Of a DNA stretch of 64,000 nt, positions 27,334-35,622 are shown piece after piece. The DNA lies in assembly GCF_003226325.1 (NCBI RefSeq), contig NZ_PDOD01000001.1, forward strand, positions 930,001 through 994,000, written 5' to 3'. The position numbers and the translations under genes were made by a program. Numbering within the stretch: position 1 is the first letter of the stretch; each line of letters opens with the position of its first letter. The stretch comes from Salipaludibacillus keqinensis. GTDB lineage: Bacteria > Bacillota > Bacilli > Bacillales > Salisediminibacteriaceae. The notes beneath the pieces are model-generated. The model did not search any database and had not been told where the DNA came from. It worked only from the letters and a program-made list of their open reading frames with translations.

Positions 27334-27562
27334 ATCAAGTGTCATTTCTATTAAATTACATTGATGTTTGAGAACTGATCCCGTTCACCATTTGATCGTA
27401 GAAAGTAGGAACGAATTACTTCATTTCAATGGTTATCCCTGTATTTTCCACCCCTGAAAACTGTATAATATGTAACGTGAACGTCGTACTTAAGATTTCC
27501 ATCTATTTGGTTGGTTGAAAGAAACGAGTAAATAGAAATTCATTTGTTAAAGGAGAATTCCG

Positions 27563-28012
27563 ATGGCTAAAGTAGAAGAAAGAATTCATGACGAACTAGT
27601 AGACTCCCTTCAAGGAGAGAAAATCGTCACACTCGTAACAAAAGACGCAGAAACAAACGAACCTGAACTAAGCATCATTTCTTGGTTAGTCGCTCATCCA
27701 GGTGGCAAAACAATTAAATTTGCAGTGGGTCATAATGCTGACTCTGCAACAAACATTCAGGAGAATCCACACATCGTTCTTGGTGTCACGGGAGCGGAGA
27801 GTTGCTATTCTATTAAAGGGAAAGCGACAGTCTCAGACATAATTGAAAAAACGATGAAACTACGCGTGATCACAGTGGAAGTGGAATCTGTGAAAGATGT
27901 GATTTTTTATGGAGGAAAGATTACGTCCGAAACAACCTACGAAAAAACATACGATCCAAAACTTGCTGAAAAGCTAGACTCTGAAATTTACAGTTTATTA
28001 AACGAAGCATAA
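27563..28012 (+). CDS. pyridoxamine 5'-phosphate oxidase-like split-barrel protein
   Basis: This flavin- or heme-binding split beta-barrel protein of 149 aa shows IVTLVTKDAETNEPELSIISWL at the start and FAVGHNADSATNIQENPHIVLGVTG, typical of general-stress PNPOx-like proteins. Substrate and cofactor are not readable. A good AAAGGAG site precedes the ATG. It is monocistronic, and a hairpin repeat begins four bases after its stop. Confidence 0.75.
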   Translation: MAKVEERIHDELVDSLQGEKIVTLVTKDAETNEPELSIISWLVAHPGGKTIKFAVGHNADSATNIQENPHIVLGVTGAESCYSIKGKATVSDIIEKTMKLRVITVEVESVKDVIFYGGKITSETTYEKTYDPKLAEKLDSEIYSLLNEA

Positions 28013-28016
28013 AGGT

Positions 28017-28080
28017 AACCGCGGGGACGGTTCTTGCGGTTCAGGTGAACACCTGACCAGAAGAACCGTTCCCTTGGGTC
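28017..28080. repeat. GGGACGGTTCT hairpin repeat, copy 3 (full length)
   Basis: This is a complete 64-base copy. The left arm GGGGACGGTTCTTGCGGTTC and the right arm ending in AGAAGAACCGTTCCC pair around a short loop between AGGTG and CACCT. The outer ends are AACC and GGGT. Confidence 0.85.
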
Positions 28081-28094
28081 GTCATATTTTCAAA

Positions 28095-28135
28095 GAAAAG
28101 AGGGGCCCCTCCATAACAGGAGCCCCTCTTCATAT
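28095..28135. terminator. bidirectional terminator
   Basis: AAGAGGGGC (28099-28107) pairs with GCCCCTCTT (28122-28130), with A- and T-rich flanks. It serves the convergent PNPOx-like and methyltransferase genes. A near-identical hairpin recurs at 29328-29365. Confidence 0.85.
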
Positions 28136-28150
28136 TTGCCAAAATGCCCT

Positions 28151-28921
28151 CTATAGTTTAATAGCCTTTGTAGCCATGGAGCCACTCATATACTGATCCA
28201 GCGGTGAGCCGCCAACGTCCTCATAGAAACCTGCCAGGACAAAGCCTGCAGCCATTTGCCCTTGGATTTGATCCTCTAGAGTATGGCCAAAACTAATGGC
28301 GTCTCCTTCATCTAATACGAGTTCTTGCAGTTCTTCACTGGAAATGCTCGTTAAGTCCGAATAGGGAAGCTGGTGTCTGACCACGAATTTTTCTTCGTTC
28401 ATTGCCTTTAAATCAAAAATATACGTTACTGGGTTTGCGAAGCCGGACAGTAATAACCCACCCTTTTTCAATACTCTGTATGCTTCTTTCCATACCGGCA
28501 ACACATCATCAATAAAACAATTGGACCAAGGATGAACAATGACATCAAAGGTTTCATCATCGATCACCGATAAATCTCTCATGTCTCCTTGAATCGTATG
28601 AATCGTTAGCCCGTCTCTTTCGGCTACAAGACGATCTTGGCTAAGCTGCGATTCAGAGTAATCAAAAACAGTTACGTCAGCACCCGCTGCAGCCATAATC
28701 GGACCTTGTTGTCCACCACCTGATGCTAAACAGAGCACTTTCTTTCCAGCTAAGCTTTTTGGAAACCAGTCTCTCGGAATAGATTTAGAGGGAGTTAAGA
28801 CAATGTTCCAATCTCCTTTTCTCGCCTTGTCCACTTCTTCACGATTTACAGGTCGCGTCCATACATCTTCATCCTTCACTTTTTGATCCCAAACCTTTTG
28901 ATTTTCCTGTAAAAAATCCAT
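28151..28921 (-). CDS. class I SAM-dependent methyltransferase
   Basis: This is a Rossmann-fold methyltransferase of 256 aa. The SAM-binding loop is VLCLASGGGQQGPIMAAAGADVTVFDYSE, followed by IQGDMRDLSV and FDVIVHPWSNCFIDDV. The GGGQQ motif is that of the DUF1698/UbiE-like small-molecule methyltransferases of Bacilli; the substrate is unknown. GAGGAA lies before the ATG. A 100-base degraded copy of its 3' end and terminator lies 1.2 kb away at 29328-29425, evidence of past duplication. Confidence 0.88.
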   Translation of the reverse strand: MDFLQENQKVWDQKVKDEDVWTRPVNREEVDKARKGDWNIVLTPSKSIPRDWFPKSLAGKKVLCLASGGGQQGPIMAAAGADVTVFDYSESQLSQDRLVAERDGLTIHTIQGDMRDLSVIDDETFDVIVHPWSNCFIDDVLPVWKEAYRVLKKGGLLLSGFANPVTYIFDLKAMNEEKFVVRHQLPYSDLTSISSEELQELVLDEGDAISFGHTLEDQIQGQMAAGFVLAGFYEDVGGSPLDQYMSGSMATKAIKL

Positions 28922-29041
28922 TTGTGATTCCTCATTTCATATCCGAATAAAATTCCGGTTCATTAGTTTTCAACTTAAGCACTGCAACCCATTTCGCCTT
29001 CTAAAGTCATTGAACCACAATAAAGAATGACTGCCAAGGGT

Positions 29042-29093
29042 AACCATAGGGACGGTTCTTGCGGCCAAGGAGACACCATGCCCAGAAGAACCG
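29042..29093. repeat. GGGACGGTTCT hairpin repeat, copy 4 (degraded)
   Basis: The left half (AACCATAGGGACGGTTCTTG) is intact. The right half stops after AGAAGAACCG, having lost the final GTCCC and outer end, so the hairpin is shortened. It is not adjacent to a stop codon. Confidence 0.75.
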
Positions 29094-29327
29094 AAAAGCC
29101 TGTCATTTTATGTTAGTACGATTCCATTGACGTTACTCACGATCGCTAATGGTAGTGCAGCATGGAAAACAGTAGGGAAGAGAAGGTACTGGAGAAGAAG
29201 ATATATTATCGTTTTTTTACCAGTAAAGTAAAAGAAGGGGCAGAAAGAATCATTAAAAGTTAAATTGGTAACAACCAAGCTTATCAATTAGGAAATAACG
29301 ATCCAATGAAGTGTTGATATTTTAATA

Positions 29328-29425
29328 GAAAAGAGGGGTTCCTCCATAACGGAAACCCCTCTTCATATTTGTCAACTCATCCTCTATAATTTAATTGCCT
29401 GTGTAGCCAAGCCATGGAGCCCATC
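29328..29425 (-). pseudogene. remnant of a second methyltransferase gene: 3' end plus terminator
   Basis: This segment aligns over about 95 bases with 28097-28192, the terminator and last codons of the methyltransferase. The remnant keeps a reading of the terminal MAT-AIKL and stop, with a few inserted bases breaking the frame. Its hairpin has changed on both arms (GGGGTTCC with GGAAACCCC) yet still pairs. The rest of the copy is gone, so it is a relic of a tandem duplication and still ends next to the S15 peptidase gene, for which it could act as terminator. Confidence 0.75.
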
Positions 29426-29427
29426 CC

Positions 29428-31272
29428 TTAATTTATCGCATCTTTTCCATTGACGATTGGTAGCGTGAGGTGGCTTCGTGTTGGTGTTATTGTTACTTCT
29501 GTTTTAGTTAATGGACGTATCGTATGGTCACGATCACTAGCCATCACAACAACGCCTATACGAGAACCTTCTTGAAATACATAATCGTGTGGCTGCATGT
29601 CCCATTCAAAAGTATAATCTCTTTTAGGGACTAAGCTTATCGAACGATCAGGTCCGTGGATATTTTGCGCATCCATCCAACCGCGCGTGACGACTGTTTG
29701 AGATCCGTCACTTTTATATTCTACTAGAAAAGCAGTTAAGTTAGACACAGGTCGATCAAGGCTAGCTCGAATATTAATTTCAGGTGAACCACTCATATGA
29801 ACAGGCTCAGCTAATACATCTGTCGTATATGCCAGTCGATTAACATGAGTCGTATCTGGATTGGCCACGAGAGTATTCGGATTCGTAGTAGGTGCATCTA
29901 TCAACGACTGTTTGTTATGTGGTTGATTACGAACAGGGGACTTATGAAGTGATCCTGTTCCTTCATTTTCCGGTTGGAAATAGAGTTTCGTAGATTGCAT
30001 ATCTACATGTGGCCAATCCTCTTGTTTCTGCCACGAGTTGTCCTCTCTTTGAACATCAACCATAGGTTCTTCAGTAATGTCATTCTCTAAACCATAAAGC
30101 CAGTAGTCATACCATTTGTGTTGCGTCTCTGTCCAGTTGTTTTGATTTCCTACACCACTATGTCCTCTATTGTGCAACCACATTTTTCGTGGAATATCTT
30201 GCTCACCGATCGCATCCCATAGTTGTGCGAATTGCTTTGTTCTTACATTTCTATCATTTAAACCATGAACGATAAAAACGCTTGCTTCAATATTTTTTAC
30301 ATCATTTAAGTAATTGCGATCATCCCAAAATTCATTATAATCGCCTGTAGAACGGTCCTCATCCTCAACCATTTCTTCAAGAACAGGATCACAGACTGCA
30401 CTGTTTGCACGTGTTGTGACGGCATCAGCTAAGACACTAGCATCCTCCCCTTGATAGCCACCAGGAGCGACAACAGCACCGTTTGCACGGAAGTAATCAT
30501 ACCAATTACTAATCGCAACGACAGGGACAATTGTTTTCAAGCCTTCTACACCTGTTGTTGCTGCAGCAGTAGCTAATGTTCCATTATAAGATGCGCCGGT
30601 CATACCGACATTTCCTGTTGACCAATCTGCAAACACCTCTTCACCGTCTAAGTTAAATGCTCTTGCATCTCCATTTAACCAATCGATCACTGCGACTGTA
30701 CCTAACGTTTCTTGGAGGTCTCCAGAAGTGGCACAACCCGTTGAACGACCACTACCAATTCCCTCTCCTAAAACTACAGCATATCCTCTTGGCACATAGT
30801 AGTTTGCTAGTGCCCCACTAACTTGCCCAGACGTAAAAGGTTTACCACCGCCATTTCCTCGACCATAGCCATTTCCAGGATGTGGAACAGGCTCGAGTTC
30901 GACATCTACATCAAAAAAATTGAGGGTTCTTAAACCAGCACGATAAGGACTCATTTCATAGATAACTGGAACTTCAACCCCTGGTTCAGTATTCGGTCTC
31001 ATGACTTTTACCGACACAAGATCTAATTCACCTGAATTGTCACTATCTATAGTTGTTTCTACCAATAGGTTTTCCACGATGGCATCATTTGTATCGTAGA
31101 TGGGCGCTGTTTTCCCATCCTCATCAAGTTCAATTGCTGTGGAGTCACCTCCAGTTTCAGGAATGGTTCCATTTAACGGTAAGTCACTTGTTCCACCTGC
31201 TGAGATCGAAGGAGATAGTAAGGAAAACATTAATGCAAAACTCAGTCCACTAAGTAACGATGCTTTTTTCAA
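29428..31272 (-). CDS. secreted Xaa-Pro dipeptidyl-peptidase-like S15 family hydrolase
   Basis: This exported serine hydrolase of 614 aa has a Sec signal peptide at residues 1-25 (cleavage near SISA). The alpha/beta hydrolase catalytic set is GMTGASYNGTLA (nucleophile Ser), VHGLNDRNV (Asp) and HNRGHSG (His). The C-terminal jelly-roll with SGSPEINIRASLDRP is the X-Pro dipeptidyl-peptidase C-terminal domain. It would remove X-Pro dipeptides or cleave related amides or esters outside the cell. The start is TTG 31272, with AAAGGAGG eight bases upstream. With the M14 and M4 enzymes it makes a third secreted peptidase in the window. Confidence 0.88.
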   Translation of the reverse strand: MKKASLLSGLSFALMFSLLSPSISAGGTSDLPLNGTIPETGGDSTAIELDEDGKTAPIYDTNDAIVENLLVETTIDSDNSGELDLVSVKVMRPNTEPGVEVPVIYEMSPYRAGLRTLNFFDVDVELEPVPHPGNGYGRGNGGGKPFTSGQVSGALANYYVPRGYAVVLGEGIGSGRSTGCATSGDLQETLGTVAVIDWLNGDARAFNLDGEEVFADWSTGNVGMTGASYNGTLATAAATTGVEGLKTIVPVVAISNWYDYFRANGAVVAPGGYQGEDASVLADAVTTRANSAVCDPVLEEMVEDEDRSTGDYNEFWDDRNYLNDVKNIEASVFIVHGLNDRNVRTKQFAQLWDAIGEQDIPRKMWLHNRGHSGVGNQNNWTETQHKWYDYWLYGLENDITEEPMVDVQREDNSWQKQEDWPHVDMQSTKLYFQPENEGTGSLHKSPVRNQPHNKQSLIDAPTTNPNTLVANPDTTHVNRLAYTTDVLAEPVHMSGSPEINIRASLDRPVSNLTAFLVEYKSDGSQTVVTRGWMDAQNIHGPDRSISLVPKRDYTFEWDMQPHDYVFQEGSRIGVVVMASDRDHTIRPLTKTEVTITPTRSHLTLPIVNGKDAIN

Positions 31273-31710
31273 ATGAATAGCCTCCTTTTTAGTTGTAAGA
31301 TCGTTGAATTCCGGCCCTCCTTTTAGAGATTAATAGAGAAAATGGAAACAAAAAAGTTATCACAAACAACAATATACCACCTTAATTCAGAATATTATGT
31401 CTATTTTTGCGGGTGAAATAAATGAATAGAATAATCCTTTATCAATATAGGTAAAAGGAACTGAAGTTTCTCTCTTTTACTTCCTTACACCAACCACGGG
31501 GCCAACCACAGGGACGGTTCTCGCGGTTGAGAAAAGACTTCGCTTCATTGGTAAGTACTCAGGAAGGAATCTAGCAGATACCCATATGATGAATTCCTAT
31601 GAAACAAGAGACATATGGATATTTATGTTAAAATAAACAGCAGAGAAATACGAACTTTGCGCACAAAAACATTTAAAACTATTGAGGAAAATTGGTGGGG
31701 AGGAAAGAAA
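31273..31710. other. intergenic region with a half repeat
   Basis: This divergent region of 438 bases contains the half hairpin repeat at 31504-31528. AT-rich sequence at 31330-31450 probably holds the peptidase promoter, but no pair of boxes is clear. Codons upstream of 31711 are in frame with the DinB-like gene but lack a ribosome site. Confidence 0.5.
31504..31528. repeat. GGGACGGTTCT repeat, copy 5 (left half only)
   Basis: AACCACAGGGACGGTTCTCG followed by CGGTT matches the left half of the full element; no right arm follows. It lies in intergenic DNA, away from any stop codon. Confidence 0.7.
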
Positions 31711-32160
31711 TTGAATAAGACATTAAATCAATTTGAAAAAATGACTGATTATATTTTGGAATTAAAAGAATTACCTGAAGAAAGACTATGTGAACCTATT
31801 AAAGAAGGAAAATGGTCAATAAGACAAATTGTGGGGCATCTTTACTATTGGGATCAATTTAATCTCGATAAAATGGTACCGTACATGGCTGAAGGTGCTG
31901 ATTTACCAACGTTCCCAGACCATGACCAACATAATGAAGAAGCTATGTCTTTTATCGAAGACTATTCAGTTGAGCCTCTAATTGATCGTTTTGTTCTCAC
32001 TCGAAAGGAACTTATTGAAGAGATTTCAAGAGTTGGAAGCGATGTTAGGTTTACTATTGGTGGTGGAAAAAGGAAGTTTTCAGGGGAAAGTTTTATAAAA
32101 ATATTTATTAAGCACGATGCCCACCATCAAAAACAAATTAATGAGAAATTACTAAAATAA
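31711..32160 (+). CDS. DinB-like four-helix protein
   Basis: This 149-aa protein of the DinB/YfiT-type metal-binding four-helix family shows CEPIKEGKWSIRQIVGHLYYWDQF (first metal His in the GHL motif) and a C-terminal HDAHHQKQI metal motif. Bacillus relatives are thiol-S-transferase-like enzymes, often bacillithiol-linked; substrate unknown. TTG 31711 is the likely start, with GGGAGG seven bases before it; the longer frame from 31615 has no ribosome site. Confidence 0.8.
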   Translation: MNKTLNQFEKMTDYILELKELPEERLCEPIKEGKWSIRQIVGHLYYWDQFNLDKMVPYMAEGADLPTFPDHDQHNEEAMSFIEDYSVEPLIDRFVLTRKELIEEISRVGSDVRFTIGGGKRKFSGESFIKIFIKHDAHHQKQINEKLLK

Positions 32161-32244
32161 GGATTATATTTTTCTGTCATGGTGTTTAGCTAACTGAGTA
32201 GTGGAAGTTAAAGGTTAAAAAATACTTGTTTAAAGCACTTGAAT

Positions 32245-32273
32245 AAAAACGCTTCAGAATTGGAGCGTTTTTT
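32245..32273. terminator. bidirectional terminator
   Basis: AAAACGCT (32246-32253) pairs with AGCGTTTT (32264-32271), flanked by A- and T-runs, between the DinB-like gene and the convergent lipoprotein gene. Confidence 0.8.
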
Positions 32274-32288
32274 GGTTCGTTTAAAGGG

Positions 32289-32672
32289 TTAATCAGCTGA
32301 AAACTGCTCTGTTAAAACTCCTTTAAGCCTCTCGGCAGACTGTGAAGTTAACTCGTAAATCGTATGGGTATCATCTGTATCCATTACTGTTCCAAAACTA
32401 TCATCTATCCAAAGAAAATAACTCTCTTCATCAAAATCTACTCTGTAGTCAGGATCAACCATATCTACAATACCTGCTTGTTTTTCCGCCGAATGAAAAG
32501 CACGAATAAATTGATCAATTACTTGTTCATCAGTCCTTTCAATTTTAGATTCCTCGTGTACTTCCTGAAAACTCTTCATCTCGTAAATAATAACTTTTTC
32601 ACTACTCTCTGTATTGATCCCGCTGCTGCACCCTATCAGTACAAAAGCTACAATAAAAATAAAGGATTTCAT
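32289..32672 (-). CDS. small lipoprotein, function unknown
   Basis: This predicted lipoprotein of 127 aa has signal peptide MKSFIFIVAFVLIGC with lipobox LIGC. The mature part (VIIYEMKSFQEVHEESKIERTDEQVIDQFIRAF, then a beta-rich YRVDFDEESYFLWIDD region) resembles the YhfM-like lipoproteins of Bacillus, but I do not recognise a functional family. ATG 32672 follows GAGGTGG; the frame runs further upstream without a signal. It is monocistronic. Confidence 0.72.
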   Translation of the reverse strand: MKSFIFIVAFVLIGCSSGINTESSEKVIIYEMKSFQEVHEESKIERTDEQVIDQFIRAFHSAEKQAGIVDMVDPDYRVDFDEESYFLWIDDSFGTVMDTDDTHTIYELTSQSAERLKGVLTEQFSAD

Positions 32673-32729
32673 AAGCCACCTCGTATAATCATTTTCTTTA
32701 TAGTCGTTTTTAAGTGTAAAATTGTTACA

Positions 32730-32756
32730 AACCACAGGGAAGGTTGACCCCTGGTT
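32730..32756. repeat. degenerate miniature of the hairpin repeat, copy 6
   Basis: AACCACAGGG and CCCCTGGTT pair around AAGGTTGA. The outer ends match the full element while the central arms are deleted, so this looks like an internally deleted copy, located upstream of the lipoprotein gene. Confidence 0.5.
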
Positions 32757-32834
32757 AAGGAAATTTATTCCTAAAAAGAAACTCCACCTCATTAAAAGTC
32801 GTCTAAGATTATAACAATATATAATGGGGGACAG

Positions 32835-33326
32835 ATGATGAGAAAACTAGGATTCTATATGATGTTATTATTCGTTCTCAGTGCTTGTAACTCGACGGTC
32901 AGTGAAGAATTACCCGAAGAGAAACCTGATGACTTTGCATTTTCTTTAAAGTATGGAGTGACTGCCGCAAATGAGTTAAATACTTATGACGACACATACA
33001 CAAAAGATTTAGTGGAAGATGGAACGGCAACAACAGACCTGGTACTATCCAACGAAGAGATGAAAATGATTTATGAGAAATTTAGAAATGCCGACGTTTT
33101 GGGATTACCAGAGGAGCAAGGGGGTTCAACTTGCATGGACCCATATAATAGATACGAGCTCACAATGACGGTCGATGGTGAGGAGTATAACTTAAAGTGG
33201 GATACCTCCTGCGAGTCAAGAGCTCTCAATAACTGGGAAGAGACTAGAATTTCAATAGATAATGAAATGATTGATCCAAAAGAAGAGTACCAATCACTAC
33301 CTGAACCTAATGGAGGGTATGATTAA
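32835..33326 (+). CDS. small lipoprotein, function unknown
   Basis: This predicted lipoprotein of 163 aa has the lipobox LSAC giving a lipidated Cys at about residue 18. The mature protein is acidic and contains two further Cys (GGSTCMDPYNRYELTM and WDTSCESRA) that could pair. I do not recognise the family. Two adjacent ATGs (32835, 32838) follow GGGGG; either could start. It is divergent from the other small lipoprotein, and its acidity suits an exposed surface protein. Confidence 0.72.
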   Translation: MMRKLGFYMMLLFVLSACNSTVSEELPEEKPDDFAFSLKYGVTAANELNTYDDTYTKDLVEDGTATTDLVLSNEEMKMIYEKFRNADVLGLPEEQGGSTCMDPYNRYELTMTVDGEEYNLKWDTSCESRALNNWEETRISIDNEMIDPKEEYQSLPEPNGGYD

Positions 33327-33503
33327 TAAATACATTCTTAACATTCCTAAAATGGATAGAGGCGTAGTAATAGAATGGCAGCAATCAATGAAGTTCATAA
33401 TGAGATAAAAAGAGTATAGGTTATCGATTTGAAAAATAACTAAAAAAATGCCTTTCTATTTAAGGATATAATGGATTTACATTCATAAAAAGAGGTGCTG
33501 TTG

Positions 33504-34049
33504 ATGAGTAAAAAGAGAAACATCGTATTATTTATAGCTACTAGTTTAGATGGGTATATTGCGACAAATGATGAAAAATTAGATTGGCTTTTTGAGGTCG
33601 AGGGTGAGGGGGATAATGGAATCTCTGATTTTTATCAAACGGTCGACACTGTGTTGATGGGCAGAAGGACTTACGACTGGATTTCTCAGGATGATCATAT
33701 CGTTGAATACCCTTATAAAGATAAACAAAGTTATGTATTTACTCGCTCTCGTGTCGAAAAAAACGAGCATGTCCAATTTATTCAACAAGACATCGAAGGT
33801 TTTATTTATCAATTAAAAAGCGAGCCAGGTAAAGATATCTGGTTAATCGGTGGCGGAGAATTGCTTACTTCTTTTCTAGAAAAAGAGTTGGTGGATGAAA
33901 TAATCATGACCGTTGCACCGAAGATCATTGGAGAGGGGATTCCCCTTTTTAATAGAGGGAAACACAGACTAAACCTCTCACTAGAAGGAGTCCAGACATT
34001 TAATCAGTTTGTTGAATTGCATTATACGGTTCAAAAAGGTGGGGAATAA
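33504..34049 (+). CDS. dihydrofolate reductase family protein (RibD C-terminal-like)
   Basis: This 181-aa protein has the DHFR/RibD_C fold: IVLFIATSLDGYIATNDEKLDWL at the start, VLMGRRTYDW, and DIWLIGGGELLTSFLEKELVDEI. It is of the YyaP/YwjB type, a NADPH-binding reductase of unknown substrate and not classical DHFR. ATG 33504 follows AGAGGTG. The stop TAA is shared with the first base of a hairpin repeat, which may terminate it. Confidence 0.85.
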   Translation: MSKKRNIVLFIATSLDGYIATNDEKLDWLFEVEGEGDNGISDFYQTVDTVLMGRRTYDWISQDDHIVEYPYKDKQSYVFTRSRVEKNEHVQFIQQDIEGFIYQLKSEPGKDIWLIGGGELLTSFLEKELVDEIIMTVAPKIIGEGIPLFNRGKHRLNLSLEGVQTFNQFVELHYTVQKGGE

Positions 34050-34110
34050 CCACAGGGACGGTTCTTGCGGTTCAGGAGATCACCTGACCAGAAGAACCGT
34101 CCCCTTGGTT
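34048..34110. repeat. GGGACGGTTCT hairpin repeat, copy 7 (full length)
   Basis: This is a full copy with left arm AACCACAGGGACGGTTCTTG and right arm AGAAGAACCGTCCCCTTGGTT. The first two A residues belong to the stop codon of the DHFR-like gene, so the element abuts the coding sequence exactly. The erythromycin esterase-like gene ends 16 bases further on, convergent. Confidence 0.87.
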
Positions 34111-34125
34111 TGCCCCGTGGTCTCC

Positions 34126-35361
34126 CTAACGCCATGAAGAAGGGGTCACAGTATCAATAAAGATGAGCGCATCATATTGTTCGTTAGAAACCATTTTGTA
34201 ATCCCAAAGACCATTGTCATGGGCAGTAATGCTTTCGTTCACCCAATCAGCGTCATATTCATTCAAATCTACGAATAGCCTCTCATGTCCATATTCGGAT
34301 AGGACATACTCTAACTCATTTGCGTTCTTTTTTGGGTCAATCTTTTCAACTCCATCGAGGAGGATCTTACCCTGATTAAAGTAAAAACCAACATAGTAGG
34401 AGATGTCACCAAGTTTTTCATTTGCTAACGTACCTAACACAAGTGGGGGAGGTGAATAATCCATTGCTAATCCTTCATTCGTTTGTTCAATGGCATCGAA
34501 GTTTTTCTGAACGTGTCCATTATGGGCCCACACGATGATTTTCTCGTCGGGATTCTGCTCCAATAGTGCCTGAAGTTCATGAAACATCGTTAAGTCTCTT
34601 CTGGAAAAATAGTCTTGATAGACATGGTCTATGTCATATTCAGCGAGGAATTCGGCTGTGAAAGTCTCGAGCACTGAAATCCTGCCTTGAACGAATTGAA
34701 TCACATGCTCCTCAATTTCAAAGTTTCCCAGTTCGTTCAAGAACGTCTCATATTTACCCTTCATTTCTTGGGCTTTTTGTAAATCTGCTTTGTTTTCATG
34801 CTCAAAAGGCAGGATCTGCATATAATCAATAAAATCTCGCTCTAATTCGATAAATTCATCAGCAAGGCCTTCATCCATTGGTTCGATCAACGATTTCAAA
34901 AACTGCTGAAGCTCCATTCGTTCTACTCGGCGAACATTTCCCGTCACGGGGAGCGGATCTAATCCATTTATTTTCAGTTGAGAGTCTCTGATATACGCTA
35001 CTAGATTTTCCATGTCAGAAGTATGCCACGCAGCCAAAATCATGTTTTCCAGCATAAAACGATCGTCAAATTCTTCCCATTTGGTGTTCAAAAAATCAAT
35101 CTCGTTTTTTCCACTTTCCATGGCTAACACAGAAAAATCATGCTGTTCGTGAAGGTATTTTACTAATTCTGCTTTTAAAGCAGTAAATTCCTTGGCAGTG
35201 TGTGTGGATTCTCCTAAGAAAATGATTTGCTTGTCTTCTATGTATGAATCAACAAAGGAAAAGTCATACTGATTCCCTTCCTCCTCAATAGGATGGACAT
35301 GGGTCTCTGAGCTACACCCTGTCAGAAAAATAACGATCATTAACAAAAGAATTATTTTCAT
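34126..35361 (-). CDS. erythromycin esterase-like lipoprotein
   Basis: This predicted lipoprotein of 411 aa has lipobox LTGC (Cys at residue 16) and an erythromycin-esterase fold: IIFLGESTHTAKEFTALKAELVKYL, VLAMESGKNEI, and WAHNGHVQ. Ere enzymes hydrolyse the macrolide lactone with an activated water, using Glu and His in these motifs. Many chromosomal homologues do not act on macrolides, so resistance is not assured. Surface anchoring differs from the cytoplasmic EreA/EreB I know. Hairpin repeats lie close on both sides. Confidence 0.82.
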   Translation of the reverse strand: MKIILLLMIVIFLTGCSSETHVHPIEEEGNQYDFSFVDSYIEDKQIIFLGESTHTAKEFTALKAELVKYLHEQHDFSVLAMESGKNEIDFLNTKWEEFDDRFMLENMILAAWHTSDMENLVAYIRDSQLKINGLDPLPVTGNVRRVERMELQQFLKSLIEPMDEGLADEFIELERDFIDYMQILPFEHENKADLQKAQEMKGKYETFLNELGNFEIEEHVIQFVQGRISVLETFTAEFLAEYDIDHVYQDYFSRRDLTMFHELQALLEQNPDEKIIVWAHNGHVQKNFDAIEQTNEGLAMDYSPPPLVLGTLANEKLGDISYYVGFYFNQGKILLDGVEKIDPKKNANELEYVLSEYGHERLFVDLNEYDADWVNESITAHDNGLWDYKMVSNEQYDALIFIDTVTPSSWR

Positions 35362-35376
35362 AAAGCCCTCCTTAGT

Positions 35377-35426
35377 GACCGGAGGTACGGTTCTCTTGGC
35401 TAACCAGAAGAACCGTACCTCAGTTC
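35377..35426. repeat. hairpin repeat, copy 8 (compensated variant GGTACGG)
   Basis: The arms are AGGTACGGTTCTCTTGG (35383-35399) and CCAGAAGAACCGTACCT (35404-35420). Compared with other copies the second G-C of GGGAC/GTCCC is T-A on both arms, so pairing is kept by a double change. It lies about 20 bases upstream of the esterase-like start. Confidence 0.8.
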
Positions 35427-35527
35427 ATCGAAAAAATAATTTCTAAAATGGCAATTTTCTTCATTGATGAACTCCTTCAGACTTCCTATGTTAAACTAAG
35501 TTTATCATAATTTTCCAAATAAGGACT

Positions 35528-35590
35528 GACCGCAGGGACGGTTCTTGCGGTTCAGGAGACCACCTGACCAGGAGAACCGTCCCCATGGTC
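35528..35590. repeat. GGGACGGTTCT hairpin repeat, copy 9 (full length)
   Basis: This full copy runs from GACCGCAGGGACGG to CCGTCCCCATGGTC, followed by an extra ACCCCTGGTC end. It lies directly upstream of the amidohydrolase ribosome site and is oriented like the other full copies. Confidence 0.87.
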
Positions 35591-35622
35591 ACCCCTGGTC
35601 AAATAGAAAGGAGAATTCATTT

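Larger units (their letters stand above)
28922..29427. other. intergenic region with repeat and gene remnant
   Basis: This 506-base stretch contains hairpin repeat copy 4 (29042-29093) and the methyltransferase 3' remnant (29328-29425). The segment 29094-29327 shows no gene, repeat or structure that I recognise. Confidence 0.7.

Noticed and set aside
35545-35622. N-terminal extension of the amidohydrolase from ATG 35545
   Set aside because: The extension is translated from a hairpin repeat, while a proper ribosome site and family-like N-terminus occur at 35623.
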